From positions 1 through 59,053 of the forward strand of contig JAFPXF010000016.1 in NCBI GenBank assembly GCA_017394765.1: DNA of 59,053 nucleotides, read 5' to 3'. Both the position numbers and the translations under genes were made by a program. The notes beneath the pieces were generated by a model. It saw only the letters and a list, made by a program, of their open reading frames with translations, was not told the origin of the DNA and made no database searches. Below, in pieces: positions 6,245 to 13,518 of this stretch (position 1 is its first letter; each line of letters begins with the position of its first letter). Source of the stretch: Bacteroidales bacterium. GTDB lineage: Bacteria; Bacteroidota; Bacteroidia; Bacteroidales; WCHB1-69.

Positions 6245-6955
6245 CTAAAAGGCATTCACTATTGGAGGGCTTGGCTCTCCTATATGGCGGCCACAATGCG
6301 CCAGCACCACCACAAACTCGCCTTTGACTTCGCCCTGGCTGAAATGAGCGAGTGCCTCCGACAGCGTGCCGCGGAAGGTGAACGCGTGGATCTTGGATAT
6401 CTCCTTGGAGATGGCAACCTGCCGGTCGGGGCCGATAATCTCCACCATCTTTTCCAACGACTTCACAAGCCGGTGGGGTGACTCATAGAAAGCCACGGTC
6501 TCCTCCATCTCGGCGAACCGCTTGAGCAGGGTCTCCTTCCCTTTTTTATGGGGAAGAAAGCCGTAGAAGTAGAAGCGGTCGCAGGGGATGCCCGACTGCA
6601 CGAGGGCGGGCACGAGGGCTGTGGGACCCGGCAGGCACTCCACCTCAATCTCCTCGGCCACACAGGCGCGCACGAGCAGGAAGCCGGGATCGGAGATGCC
6701 CGGGGTGCCCGCGTCGCTCACCAGCGCCACACTTTCAGAGGCCCTGATTTGGGAGATAATCGCGTCGAGCCGTTCGTGTTCGTTAAAGATGTGATAGGCC
6801 ACGCATCGTTTATCTATCTCAAAGTGTTTCAACAAGTTTCTGGTAGTACGGGTATCCTCGCAGAGGATAAAGTCCACTGACTGCAGCACCTTGAGGGCGC
6901 GCAGGGTGATGTCTTCCAGATTGCCGATGGGGGTCGGGACTACATAGAGTTTCAT
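6245..6955 (-). CDS. rsmI: 16S rRNA (cytidine1402-2'-O)-methyltransferase
   Basis: 236 residues, the normal size for RsmI. The protein starts with LYVVPTPIGNLEDITLRA, the hallmark N-terminus of this SAM-dependent tetrapyrrole-methylase-fold enzyme. It continues with LCEDTRTTRNLL, ALVSDAGTPGISDPGF (the SAM site) and GPTALVPALVQSG. It methylates the ribose of C1402 in the decoding centre together with RsmH. The frame is open to 7069, but that extension crosses the terminator and part of the tRNA, so the ATG at 6955, with a TAnnTTTG box 20 bases upstream, is used. Confidence 0.95.
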   Translation of the reverse strand: MKLYVVPTPIGNLEDITLRALKVLQSVDFILCEDTRTTRNLLKHFEIDKRCVAYHIFNEHERLDAIISQIRASESVALVSDAGTPGISDPGFLLVRACVAEEIEVECLPGPTALVPALVQSGIPCDRFYFYGFLPHKKGKETLLKRFAEMEETVAFYESPHRLVKSLEKMVEIIGPDRQVAISKEISKIHAFTFRGTLSEALAHFSQGEVKGEFVVVLAHCGRHIGEPSPPIVNAF

Positions 6956-6974
6956 AGCAGGGGTTTTTAAGTGG

Positions 6975-6982
6975 CAAAAATA
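6975..6982 (-). promoter_or_regulatory. Bacteroidota -7 box for rsmI
   Basis: TATTTTTG on the minus strand, 20 bases before the rsmI start and just after the terminator of the tRNA-Leu transcript. Confidence 0.6.
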
Positions 6983-7006
6983 CGAAAAAAGCGGCGGCTG
7001 AGGCAT

Positions 7007-7040
7007 AAAAAAAGAGCCCCAACGATTGTTGAGGCTCTTT
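7007..7040 (-). terminator. Intrinsic terminator after tRNA-Leu
   Basis: On the minus strand AAAGAGCC and GGCTCTTT form an 8-bp stem around a 14-base loop, followed by a run of T. The first stem base is the last base of the encoded CCA, so the terminator begins exactly at the mature 3' end of the tRNA. Confidence 0.85.
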
Positions 7041-7124
7041 GGTGCCCGGAACAGGACTTGAACCTGCACGCCTTACGGCACACGCACCTGAAACGTGCGC
7101 GTCTACCAATTCCGCCATCCGGGC
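7040..7124 (-). tRNA. tRNA-Leu(CAG)
   Basis: Class II tRNA with acceptor stem GCCCGGA/TCCGGGC, discriminator A and an encoded CCA. The anticodon arm is CACGT-TTCAGGT-GCGTG with anticodon CAG at 7090 to 7088. A long variable arm (TGCC-GTAA-GGCG) and the T arm AGGTTCAAGTCCT follow. Leucine identity follows from the anticodon and the long variable arm. Its 5' end lies one base after the stop codon of kdsD, so it is probably cut out of the kdsD transcript. Confidence 0.97.
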
Positions 7125-7125
7125 A

Positions 7126-8094
7126 TTAGTAGATACCCTCCTTTATGATGTCGTGAATATGAATCACTCCCAGGTACCTGTCGTCGTCATCGACCACAAA
7201 CAAGTTCGTGATATTCTTCGACTTCATCAGCTCCAACGCATCGACGGCGAGGGCATCTTGCGAGACCGTCTTGGGCTGTTTTGTCATAACATCCTGAGCC
7301 AGCAACTGGCTGTAGTCGGGGTTGCGCTCAATCATCCGGCGAAGGTCGCCGTCAGTAATGGCCCCGATGACTTTCCGATCCTGTACCACAGCGGTCACGC
7401 CGAGGCACTTGCCGGAGATCTCAAGGACAACCTGTTGCATGGGGGCGTTCGGGGCAACCATCGGGACATCGTTGAACTTGAAGAGGTCGCTGACCTTGAG
7501 GGTCAGGCGTTTGCCAAGGATGCCTCCGGGATGTAGCTTCGCGAAATCCTCCGGGGTGAAGCCTCGCAACTTGATAAGCGTGGATGCGAGAGCGTCTCCG
7601 AGGGCCAGCTGCGCCGTGGAGCTGCAGGTGGGCGCCAGGTTGTTGGGGCTTGCCTCCCGGGCCACGGTGCAGTTCAGGACGAACTTAGCCTCGCGGGCAA
7701 GGAAGGACTCCGAATTTCCGACCATTGCAATCAGCACATTGCCATTTGTCTTGAGAAAAGGGGTGAGCTGTGCAATCTCAGGAGTATTTCCACTTTTCGA
7801 TAAGCAAAGAACAACATCATCCGGCTGGATGATACCAAGGTCCCCGTGGATGGCATCCGCGGCGTGCATGAACACAGCCGGGGTGCCAGTGGAGTTCAGC
7901 GTGGCGACAATCTTCTGTCCGATGATGGCGCTCTTGCCGATTCCCGTGACTATCAACCTGCCTTTTGAATGGAGAATCGTTTCGACACTTTCGACGAAAT
8001 CCTCATTCAGATACTGCCTGATACCGTTCACGGCATCCGCCTCTTCCTTCAACACCTGACTGGCATAATCCAGTATTTCTTTCTTCACGTCCAC
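7126..8094 (-). CDS. kdsD: D-arabinose-5-phosphate isomerase (KpsF/GutQ family)
   Basis: 322 residues. An N-terminal SIS domain (about 30 to 165) has RLIVTGIGKSAIIGQKI, HAADAIHGDLG and LCLSKSGNTPEI. Two CBS domains follow (about 200 to 322) with GAITDGDLRR and ITNLFVVDDDDRYLGVIHIHD. The enzyme converts ribulose-5-phosphate to arabinose-5-phosphate, the first committed step to Kdo for lipopolysaccharide, which fits the lpxB gene nearby. It overlaps the end of queG by 10 bases and is followed one base later by tRNA-Leu. Confidence 0.93.
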   Translation of the reverse strand: MDVKKEILDYASQVLKEEADAVNGIRQYLNEDFVESVETILHSKGRLIVTGIGKSAIIGQKIVATLNSTGTPAVFMHAADAIHGDLGIIQPDDVVLCLSKSGNTPEIAQLTPFLKTNGNVLIAMVGNSESFLAREAKFVLNCTVAREASPNNLAPTCSSTAQLALGDALASTLIKLRGFTPEDFAKLHPGGILGKRLTLKVSDLFKFNDVPMVAPNAPMQQVVLEISGKCLGVTAVVQDRKVIGAITDGDLRRMIERNPDYSQLLAQDVMTKQPKTVSQDALAVDALELMKSKNITNLFVVDDDDRYLGVIHIHDIIKEGIY

Positions 8095-9008
8095 GTTGAC
8101 TCGTCACTTCTATGGGACATTTTTATTTGTATAGCGCGATACAATCGCTCGTACTTTCTGCGCGCTATCGCAGTGTTTCCAAAATAGGTTTTGAATTCTT
8201 CGTTTCGGAGGTTTTCAAACCCCTGATTTTGGAGCCGCAAAAATAAAGAAATTTTCGATATGTTTTCTTTGTTTGAAAATATTTTTTTATTCTTTGGGCA
8301 AACATCCTGGCAAACATCGCATCCAAAAATAAGTGGAGCCTTTTCAAGGACCTCATTATCAGGATTTTTATTCTCATTCAAATGATAGGAGAAACACTTT
8401 CTGGCATCTACCCGAAAGGGAGTCTCAAGGGCTTTGGCAGGGCATTTTTCGATACACAACCGGCACTCCCCGCAGTCGGATTCAAGGGGAGAATCGTAAA
8501 AATCGAAGGTCGCGTCCGACAAAATGGCACCCAAAACGAAGTAGGATCCGGAGTCATTGTGGATAAGTCCGTTTTTGCCATAACACCCCACACCGGCCTC
8601 TACGGCCCAGTTTTTTTCGGAGATACAAGAGCTGTCAACGGTGATACGACAGCGGCACTCCCCCACCCTTTGTATCTGCGCCACAACATCCTCCAACAAT
8701 CGTTTCACTAAAACATGATAGTCTTCAATCCATGTGTAACGTGCCGTGCGATAGCGGTCGGATGCCGGGAGAGCATCCACCAAGTAGTTATAGGTCACCA
8801 CGACGACACTTTGGCAGCCGGGCAGCAACTCCTGCGGGTCAAACCGTTTGTCGATGTCGCGTTCCAAATAGTGCATGTCGGCCTGGAACCCTCTGTCCAG
8901 CGACTCTTGGAAGCGTGCGCGCGCCGCCCCGAGCCTGTGTGCACGGGCGATGCCACAGGCAGAGAAACCTGTGCGGAGAGCGATTTCCTTGATCAACCGG
9001 GAATCCAT
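8085..9008 (-). CDS. queG: Epoxyqueuosine reductase
   Basis: 307 residues. The cobalamin-binding N-terminal domain contains the expected catalytic aspartate D125 in VDSSCISEKNWAVEAG, followed by GCYGKNGLI. Two 4Fe-4S clusters are given by C179, C182, C185, C189 (CGECRLCIEKCP) and C205, C230, C233, C237 (CDVCQDVCP). The enzyme reduces epoxyqueuosine to queuosine in the wobble position of tRNAs. It lacks the C-terminal HEAT-like extension of the Escherichia coli enzyme, as do many shorter homologues. The part coding for the last 70 residues is more AT-rich than the rest. It is the first gene of the queG-kdsD-tRNA unit. Confidence 0.93.
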   Translation of the reverse strand: MDSRLIKEIALRTGFSACGIARAHRLGAARARFQESLDRGFQADMHYLERDIDKRFDPQELLPGCQSVVVVTYNYLVDALPASDRYRTARYTWIEDYHVLVKRLLEDVVAQIQRVGECRCRITVDSSCISEKNWAVEAGVGCYGKNGLIHNDSGSYFVLGAILSDATFDFYDSPLESDCGECRLCIEKCPAKALETPFRVDARKCFSYHLNENKNPDNEVLEKAPLIFGCDVCQDVCPKNKKIFSNKENISKISLFLRLQNQGFENLRNEEFKTYFGNTAIARRKYERLYRAIQIKMSHRSDESTWT

Positions 9009-9056
9009 TGACTCATCATTTGCAGAGACACAGTAATGTATCCTTACTGAAATAAA

Positions 9057-9701
9057 TTATAACTTTAATTCCATAAATTTCTCCGGAATGCGGATCGCCG
9101 TGGGACCCGGCACGTCAAATTTGATATTTTTAAGCGTGGCACTGATGGTGATAACGCGATTTAGGTCCTTGAATGACATTGCATTAAAGAATGAGCGCGT
9201 TGAATCCACCGCAGCATAGTCGCTGTATTCAAAGGAGAATTTCTGATGTTGGGGCAGCTTTGTCTCGTCGCCGTTAAAGAGGGCCTGCACCATCTGGAAG
9301 TCAATCGGAAGATGTGAAAGAATCCGCAACGGGCCGTATGCGCCCCGATAATACTGGTATGTGAGCTTGTTGACATAAATAAAACTGTCGGGGGTACAAA
9401 CCACCCGCATGATTTCGATGCCAGAAGCACTGACATTCAGGTACAAGATACTATCCACACGATTGACCACAAAGAAGTTGCAATTACGCGTACCGCCCGT
9501 GTCTGTGATTTGCGCCTTGCCGCGATAGGAGACCCACTTGTAGCCGGAAGCCATCGGGGGAAGCGTGTCCAGCAGATGGCATGTGGTGTCCAATTCAGGC
9601 CTCGCATGGTGCAAGTCCGCAGTGACCTTTTCCTGATCCTGCGCCCAAAGCAAGGGACAGAGTCCCCACATAATCAACAAGATGAATGCTGCTCTTTTCA
9701 T
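9057..9701 (-). CDS. DUF4292-family exported protein
   Basis: 214 residues with a signal peptide (AAFILLIMWGLCPLLWAQ). The mature part has the DUF4292 pattern: YKWVSYRGKAQI, then FFVVNRVDSILYLNVSASGIE, then VVCTPDSFIYVNKLTYQYY. The fold is thought to be LolA/LolB-like, so a role in lipoprotein or lipid handling in the periplasm is possible but unproven. There is no lipobox. It starts 6 bases after the stop of lpxB, so the two probably form an operon, which would fit an envelope function. Confidence 0.8.
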   Translation of the reverse strand: MKRAAFILLIMWGLCPLLWAQDQEKVTADLHHARPELDTTCHLLDTLPPMASGYKWVSYRGKAQITDTGGTRNCNFFVVNRVDSILYLNVSASGIEIMRVVCTPDSFIYVNKLTYQYYRGAYGPLRILSHLPIDFQMVQALFNGDETKLPQHQKFSFEYSDYAAVDSTRSFFNAMSFKDLNRVITISATLKNIKFDVPGPTAIRIPEKFMELKL

Positions 9702-9707
9702 TTTCGG

Positions 9708-10835
9708 TTACGTTCTTTTGGCCAGTTCCAGCACCACATCGGCGGCCTTCGCAGAGGCGGAGCCGTCACCCAACAGCGCATCCAACTCTTTGTAATCCTC
9801 CTTGATGCGGGCGATGTTGGCGGCGTCATCGGTGATTAAACGCAGTTCGTCGCGCAAATGTTGTGTAGTATAGTCATGCTGTATCAATTCCGACACCACT
9901 TTCCTGTCCAGGATCAGGTTGACCAACGAGATGTAGTGGATACCGGAAACAAGCTGTTTGGCAATCAGGTAGGAGATTTCACTGCCGGCGTAGCAGACCA
10001 CCTGCGGGGTGCCAATCAAGGCTGTTTCCAGAGTGGCGGTGCCAGAGGCGACCACGGCGGCCTTGGCATTGGCCAGCATCGGGTAAGCATTTCCTTCAAT
10101 CCGCGTCACATTGCTGTTTTTCAAATATTTGTCATAGATGGAAGCGGGCTGCCACGAAACCACTGAAACCACGAACTGGTATTGTGGGAAGAGCGGCACC
10201 ATCTTGAGCATCTGGGGCAGAATGGCCGTGATTTCCTGCTTGCGGCTGCCCGGGAGCAGGGCGATTATCTCGCGGTCATCCAAACCATGTCGGCTGCGGA
10301 ACTGCACGACATCTTCGCTGCCGTGCAGATCCTTGCTGACAGCATCCAGCAGCGGGTGCCCCACATAGTGGACCTTCATGCCGCGGTCGGCGTAGTATTT
10401 TTCCTCAAAAGGCAGGATGACCATCATCTCATCCACATATTTTTTGATCTTTTTGATGCGGTTCTTCTTCCAGGCCCAAATCTGCGGAGAGATGTAATAG
10501 CAAACCTTGATGCCGTTCTCTTTGGCAAACTCGGCGATACGGAGATTGAAGCCCGGGTAATCGACGAGTACCAGCACATCGGGTTCATAGAGGAGAATGT
10601 CGGTTTCGCAGATGCGGATGTTGCGGAGGATGGTGTTGAGGTTCAAGAAGACCTCCCAAAAGCCCATGAAGGCCAAGTCCCGATAATGCTTCACCAGGTC
10701 GCCGCCGGCCGCCTCCATGAGGTCGCCACCCCAGCAGCGGAAATCCGCCTCCGGGTCGCGTTGCCGCAGTGCTGTCATCAGATTGGAGGCGTGGAGATCG
10801 CCGGACGCCTCGCCGGCCACGATATAGTACTTCAT
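9708..10835 (-). CDS. lpxB: Lipid-A-disaccharide synthase
   Basis: 375 residues, standard for LpxB. It begins YYIVAGEASGDLHASNLM. DLAFMGFWEV, VDYPGFNLRIAEFAKENGI, CYYISPQIWAWKKNRI and HYVGHPLLD are all family signatures. A C-terminal GT-B half has ALLPGSRKQEI and ATLETALIGTPQVVCY. The enzyme joins UDP-2,3-diacylglucosamine and lipid X to form the tetra-acyl disaccharide of lipid A at the inner membrane. It leads an operon with the DUF4292 gene. With kdsD it shows that the organism makes a conventional lipid A/Kdo core. Confidence 0.96.
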   Translation of the reverse strand: MKYYIVAGEASGDLHASNLMTALRQRDPEADFRCWGGDLMEAAGGDLVKHYRDLAFMGFWEVFLNLNTILRNIRICETDILLYEPDVLVLVDYPGFNLRIAEFAKENGIKVCYYISPQIWAWKKNRIKKIKKYVDEMMVILPFEEKYYADRGMKVHYVGHPLLDAVSKDLHGSEDVVQFRSRHGLDDREIIALLPGSRKQEITAILPQMLKMVPLFPQYQFVVSVVSWQPASIYDKYLKNSNVTRIEGNAYPMLANAKAAVVASGTATLETALIGTPQVVCYAGSEISYLIAKQLVSGIHYISLVNLILDRKVVSELIQHDYTTQHLRDELRLITDDAANIARIKEDYKELDALLGDGSASAKAADVVLELAKRT

Positions 10836-10880
10836 CCTTGCAATTATATGGTGGTCAGGAAAACAAGTCGTTCAGACCCC

Positions 10881-11330
10881 TTATGCGAGCAGACGTTTAA
10901 CGATGTCGGAGACTGTTTTGTTGTCAGCCTTGCCAGCAAATGCCTTGGTGGCCATTCCCATCACCTTGCCCATGTCCTTCATGCCTGCGAAACCGTTGTC
11001 GGCAACAATCTGCTTCAGCGTGGCCTCAATCTCCTCTTCGGTCATCATTTGCGGCAGATAGGCAGCAATCACGTCGAGCTGCACCTTTTCTTCCTGATAG
11101 AGGTCATCGCGATTTTGCTCTTTATAGATGGCAGCGGAGTCTTGGCGTTGTTTCACCAACTGTTTCAGCAACTTGATCTCAGCCTCTTCGCTCAGCGTGT
11201 CAGACGCGCCCTTGGAGGTTTTGGCCAAAAGGATAGCGGACTTGATGGCACGCAACGCATTGAGTTTTTCCTTTTCACGAGCCAGCATTGCACGCTTAAT
11301 GTCTTCATTGATACGTTCTTCCAATGTCAT
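10881..11330 (-). CDS. GatB/YqeY-domain protein
   Basis: 149 residues. It starts LEERINEDIKRAMLAREKEKLNALRAIKSAI and continues with KQRQDSAAIYKEQNRDDL, AYLPQMMTEEEIE and a GMKDMGKVMGMATKAFAG segment near the end, which is the YqeY family pattern. The C-terminal part is the same tRNA-binding helical domain that ends GatB. The protein may help amidotransferase or aminoacylation complexes, but its role is not established. A TAnnTTTG box lies 24 bases before the start, giving it its own promoter ahead of lpxB, which begins 45 bases after its stop. Confidence 0.9.
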   Translation of the reverse strand: MTLEERINEDIKRAMLAREKEKLNALRAIKSAILLAKTSKGASDTLSEEAEIKLLKQLVKQRQDSAAIYKEQNRDDLYQEEKVQLDVIAAYLPQMMTEEEIEATLKQIVADNGFAGMKDMGKVMGMATKAFAGKADNKTVSDIVKRLLA

Positions 11331-11353
11331 AATCTGGTATTTTTAGGTTTTTG

Positions 11354-11361
11354 CAAAGATA
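11354..11361 (-). promoter_or_regulatory. Bacteroidota -7 box for the YqeY-like gene
   Basis: TATCTTTG on the minus strand, 24 bases before the start codon. Confidence 0.55.
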
Positions 11362-11407
11362 CGGAAAATGTGTTTCCAATGAAAGTGAAAACGAAGCGGA
11401 TAACGGG

Positions 11408-12487
11408 CTAACCAATGATTCCGCCTCCCACGACATCATCACCCTCATAAAAGACGGCGCTTTGGCCCGGGGTGACAGACTCCACCGGGGCATCGAGTTC
11501 CACACGCACGCCACCGTCCACATGGAAGAGTCGCGACGACACGCCTTGGCTGCGGTATCGGATGCGGCAATCGACCTGCATGCCATCGGGAAAATCCGCA
11601 TATTTGGCCAGATTGAGATCGTGGACAACGAGCGATCCGCTCAGCAGGTCCTCCTTGTTGCCCACCACCACGCGGTTATGCTCGGCATCGAGGGCGACCA
11701 CGTATGCCGGCGCACCCAGGGCTATGCCAAGGCCGCGTCGCTGCCCGATGGTGTAGTTGTAGAGACCGCCATGCTGTCCCAACATCTTACCTTCAGGGGA
11801 GACAAACAGGCCAGGCGGCATGCGCTCCGCCAAGTCGGGCACATTCTCATGCAGGAAGTTGCGATAGTTGTTGTCGGGCACAAAGCATATCTCCTCGCTC
11901 TCCTTTTTCTGCGACAATTTCACAAAACCGTGCCCGGCGGCAATCGCGCGCACCTCGTCCTTGGTGAGGTCGCCAAGCGGAAAAATCGTACGTCGGAGAT
12001 GCTCCGGGGTCAGTTTCCACAGGAAATAGGTCTGGTCTTTTTGCACATCACGACCCTTTCGGAGAAACATTCGTCCATCCTGTTCACCAATCCTGGCGTA
12101 ATGGCCTGTCGCAAGGAAATCACAACCCAGCTCATCAGCCACATCAAGCAGCATGCCCCACTTGACGACGGGATTACAGAGCACGCAAGGGTTTGGCGTA
12201 CGGCATTGCAGATATTCGTTGATGAAATTCTGTATGACCGTCTTGCGAAATGTGTCGCGGGCATCCAAAACATGGTGTTCAAAGCCCAGCTTCTCGGCCA
12301 GATGTTTCGCCTCGAAGATGGAATCGACGGAACAGCACCCCTTTTCACGGGCCATGCAACTTTCCGTGATGGAGTCGAAAGTGCGGAAAGTCACCCCGAC
12401 CAACTCATAGCCCTGCTCTTGAAGCAGCATCGCGGAGACTCCGCTGTCGATACCGCCACTCATCGCCATTAACACACGTGGTTTCAT
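11408..12487 (-). CDS. mnmA: tRNA-specific 2-thiouridylase
   Basis: 359 residues. The PP-loop SGGIDS is at residues 10 to 15. The nucleophilic cysteine is in TPNPCVLCNPVVKWG and the partner cysteine in EEICFVPDNNY; both are present. DQTYFLWKL and YTIGQRRGLG complete the family pattern. The enzyme adds sulfur to U34 of tRNA-Lys, -Glu and -Gln using ATP and a persulfide carrier. The frame is open ten codons upstream, but the ATG before KPRVLMAMSGG matches the family, and a TAnnTTTG box lies 19 bases before it. Confidence 0.95.
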   Translation of the reverse strand: MKPRVLMAMSGGIDSGVSAMLLQEQGYELVGVTFRTFDSITESCMAREKGCCSVDSIFEAKHLAEKLGFEHHVLDARDTFRKTVIQNFINEYLQCRTPNPCVLCNPVVKWGMLLDVADELGCDFLATGHYARIGEQDGRMFLRKGRDVQKDQTYFLWKLTPEHLRRTIFPLGDLTKDEVRAIAAGHGFVKLSQKKESEEICFVPDNNYRNFLHENVPDLAERMPPGLFVSPEGKMLGQHGGLYNYTIGQRRGLGIALGAPAYVVALDAEHNRVVVGNKEDLLSGSLVVHDLNLAKYADFPDGMQVDCRIRYRSQGVSSRLFHVDGGVRVELDAPVESVTPGQSAVFYEGDDVVGGGIIG

Positions 12488-12506
12488 TGCCTTGCATTTT
12501 TGGGTG

Positions 12507-12514
12507 CAAAAATA
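12507..12514 (-). promoter_or_regulatory. Bacteroidota -7 box for mnmA
   Basis: TATTTTTG on the minus strand, 19 bases before the chosen mnmA start. Confidence 0.6.
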
Positions 12515-12616
12515 CAAAAATTAGACAACAAGGTCGAGAAGTACGGGGGCAAGAGTTTTCTCGAATTATTTTGATCAAAAAAAATAATTTTATATAATAT
12601 TTATTTAATATTTTAT

Positions 12617-12624
12617 TATCTTTG
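12617..12624 (+). promoter_or_regulatory. Bacteroidota -7 box for the outer-membrane gene pair
   Basis: TATCTTTG in a very AT-rich stretch, 84 bases before the chosen start of the first gene, or 48 before an alternative ATG at 12673. Confidence 0.5.
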
Positions 12625-12708
12625 CAGCGCAAAAATACATAGAACACACAACAGAATATTATCAATAACAATATGACAGATAACACATTAAACGCATTTA
12701 CCTCAATC

Positions 12709-13512
12709 ATGAAAAGAAACAGTGTTGTTAAATATATTATAATATTATTCCAAATATTTATTACAATAACAACTACAGGATTCGAGGAAGAAGTGACAGC
12801 CCAAAACGATATTATTGATTACTATCGGCTACTGCATCGCAACGAGATGACCGCGATGGGCAGCATGGTGAAGGGCGGCTCGGTTTCATATTGGTTTCAG
12901 AACGATTACTTCATCCCAGAGTTGATGTACAATCGCATCGGGATGCATTTTTCACGAGGCGAGAATGGCGCATGGTTCGCTTTGTCGCACGACGGATGGA
13001 TGCAATTTGGGGAAATGCGTTTTGACGCCGGTTATGTACGATGCTTTGGCAAGCGGTTCTCTATTGCCCTTGGCGGAGTATATTTGCTTGAACACGCCGG
13101 GCAATACTCCCCCGTACACTCCTTCACCATTGATTTTTCCAGTTATTGCCAAGTCACATCCTCCCTCGGCCTCGGCATACGATTGTTCAATCCCATCCTA
13201 ATGCGATATGGTGTCACCGGGAACGAAATTATCCCCCTGGAATTCGCGTTTCGGATGCATTATAGCCGCGGCGACAAGATATTGGCGCATCTTGTGGTGG
13301 AGAAAAGGATCCCCGGCGGATTGGATGCCGCCATCGGATTACTCTACCGCCCCATCGCGACAGTCGTCCTCTCGGGGGAATGCGGCCTACGAAAAATCGG
13401 CTTCGGCATACATATCCCGTGGAAACATTTCCTTTTCGGTGTCCAGACCGACTGGTCCTATCGCATCAGTTTCTCCACCGCCGCCATGATTCTCTATCGT
13501 TTTCAACTATAA
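12709..13512 (+). CDS. Predicted outer-membrane beta-barrel protein, family not recognised
   Basis: 267 residues from the ATG that gives a signal-like N-terminus (KRNSVVKYIIILFQIFIT), cleaved perhaps after EEVTAQ. An ATG 12 codons upstream would put a polar stretch ahead of the signal and is less likely. The mature chain is a series of short alternating hydrophobic strands separated by turns (FSIALGGVYLLEHAG, SSLGLGIRLFNPIL, IPWKHFLFGVQTDWSYRIS), and it ends in an aromatic strand MILYRFQL. This is what a small outer-membrane barrel looks like. It resembles PorV/PorP-type barrels only in general character. Six bases separate it from the helix-hairpin-helix barrel gene, so the two are very likely a unit. 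Confidence 0.65.
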   Translation: MKRNSVVKYIIILFQIFITITTTGFEEEVTAQNDIIDYYRLLHRNEMTAMGSMVKGGSVSYWFQNDYFIPELMYNRIGMHFSRGENGAWFALSHDGWMQFGEMRFDAGYVRCFGKRFSIALGGVYLLEHAGQYSPVHSFTIDFSSYCQVTSSLGLGIRLFNPILMRYGVTGNEIIPLEFAFRMHYSRGDKILAHLVVEKRIPGGLDAAIGLLYRPIATVVLSGECGLRKIGFGIHIPWKHFLFGVQTDWSYRISFSTAAMILYRFQL

Positions 13513-13518
13513 CCCATT

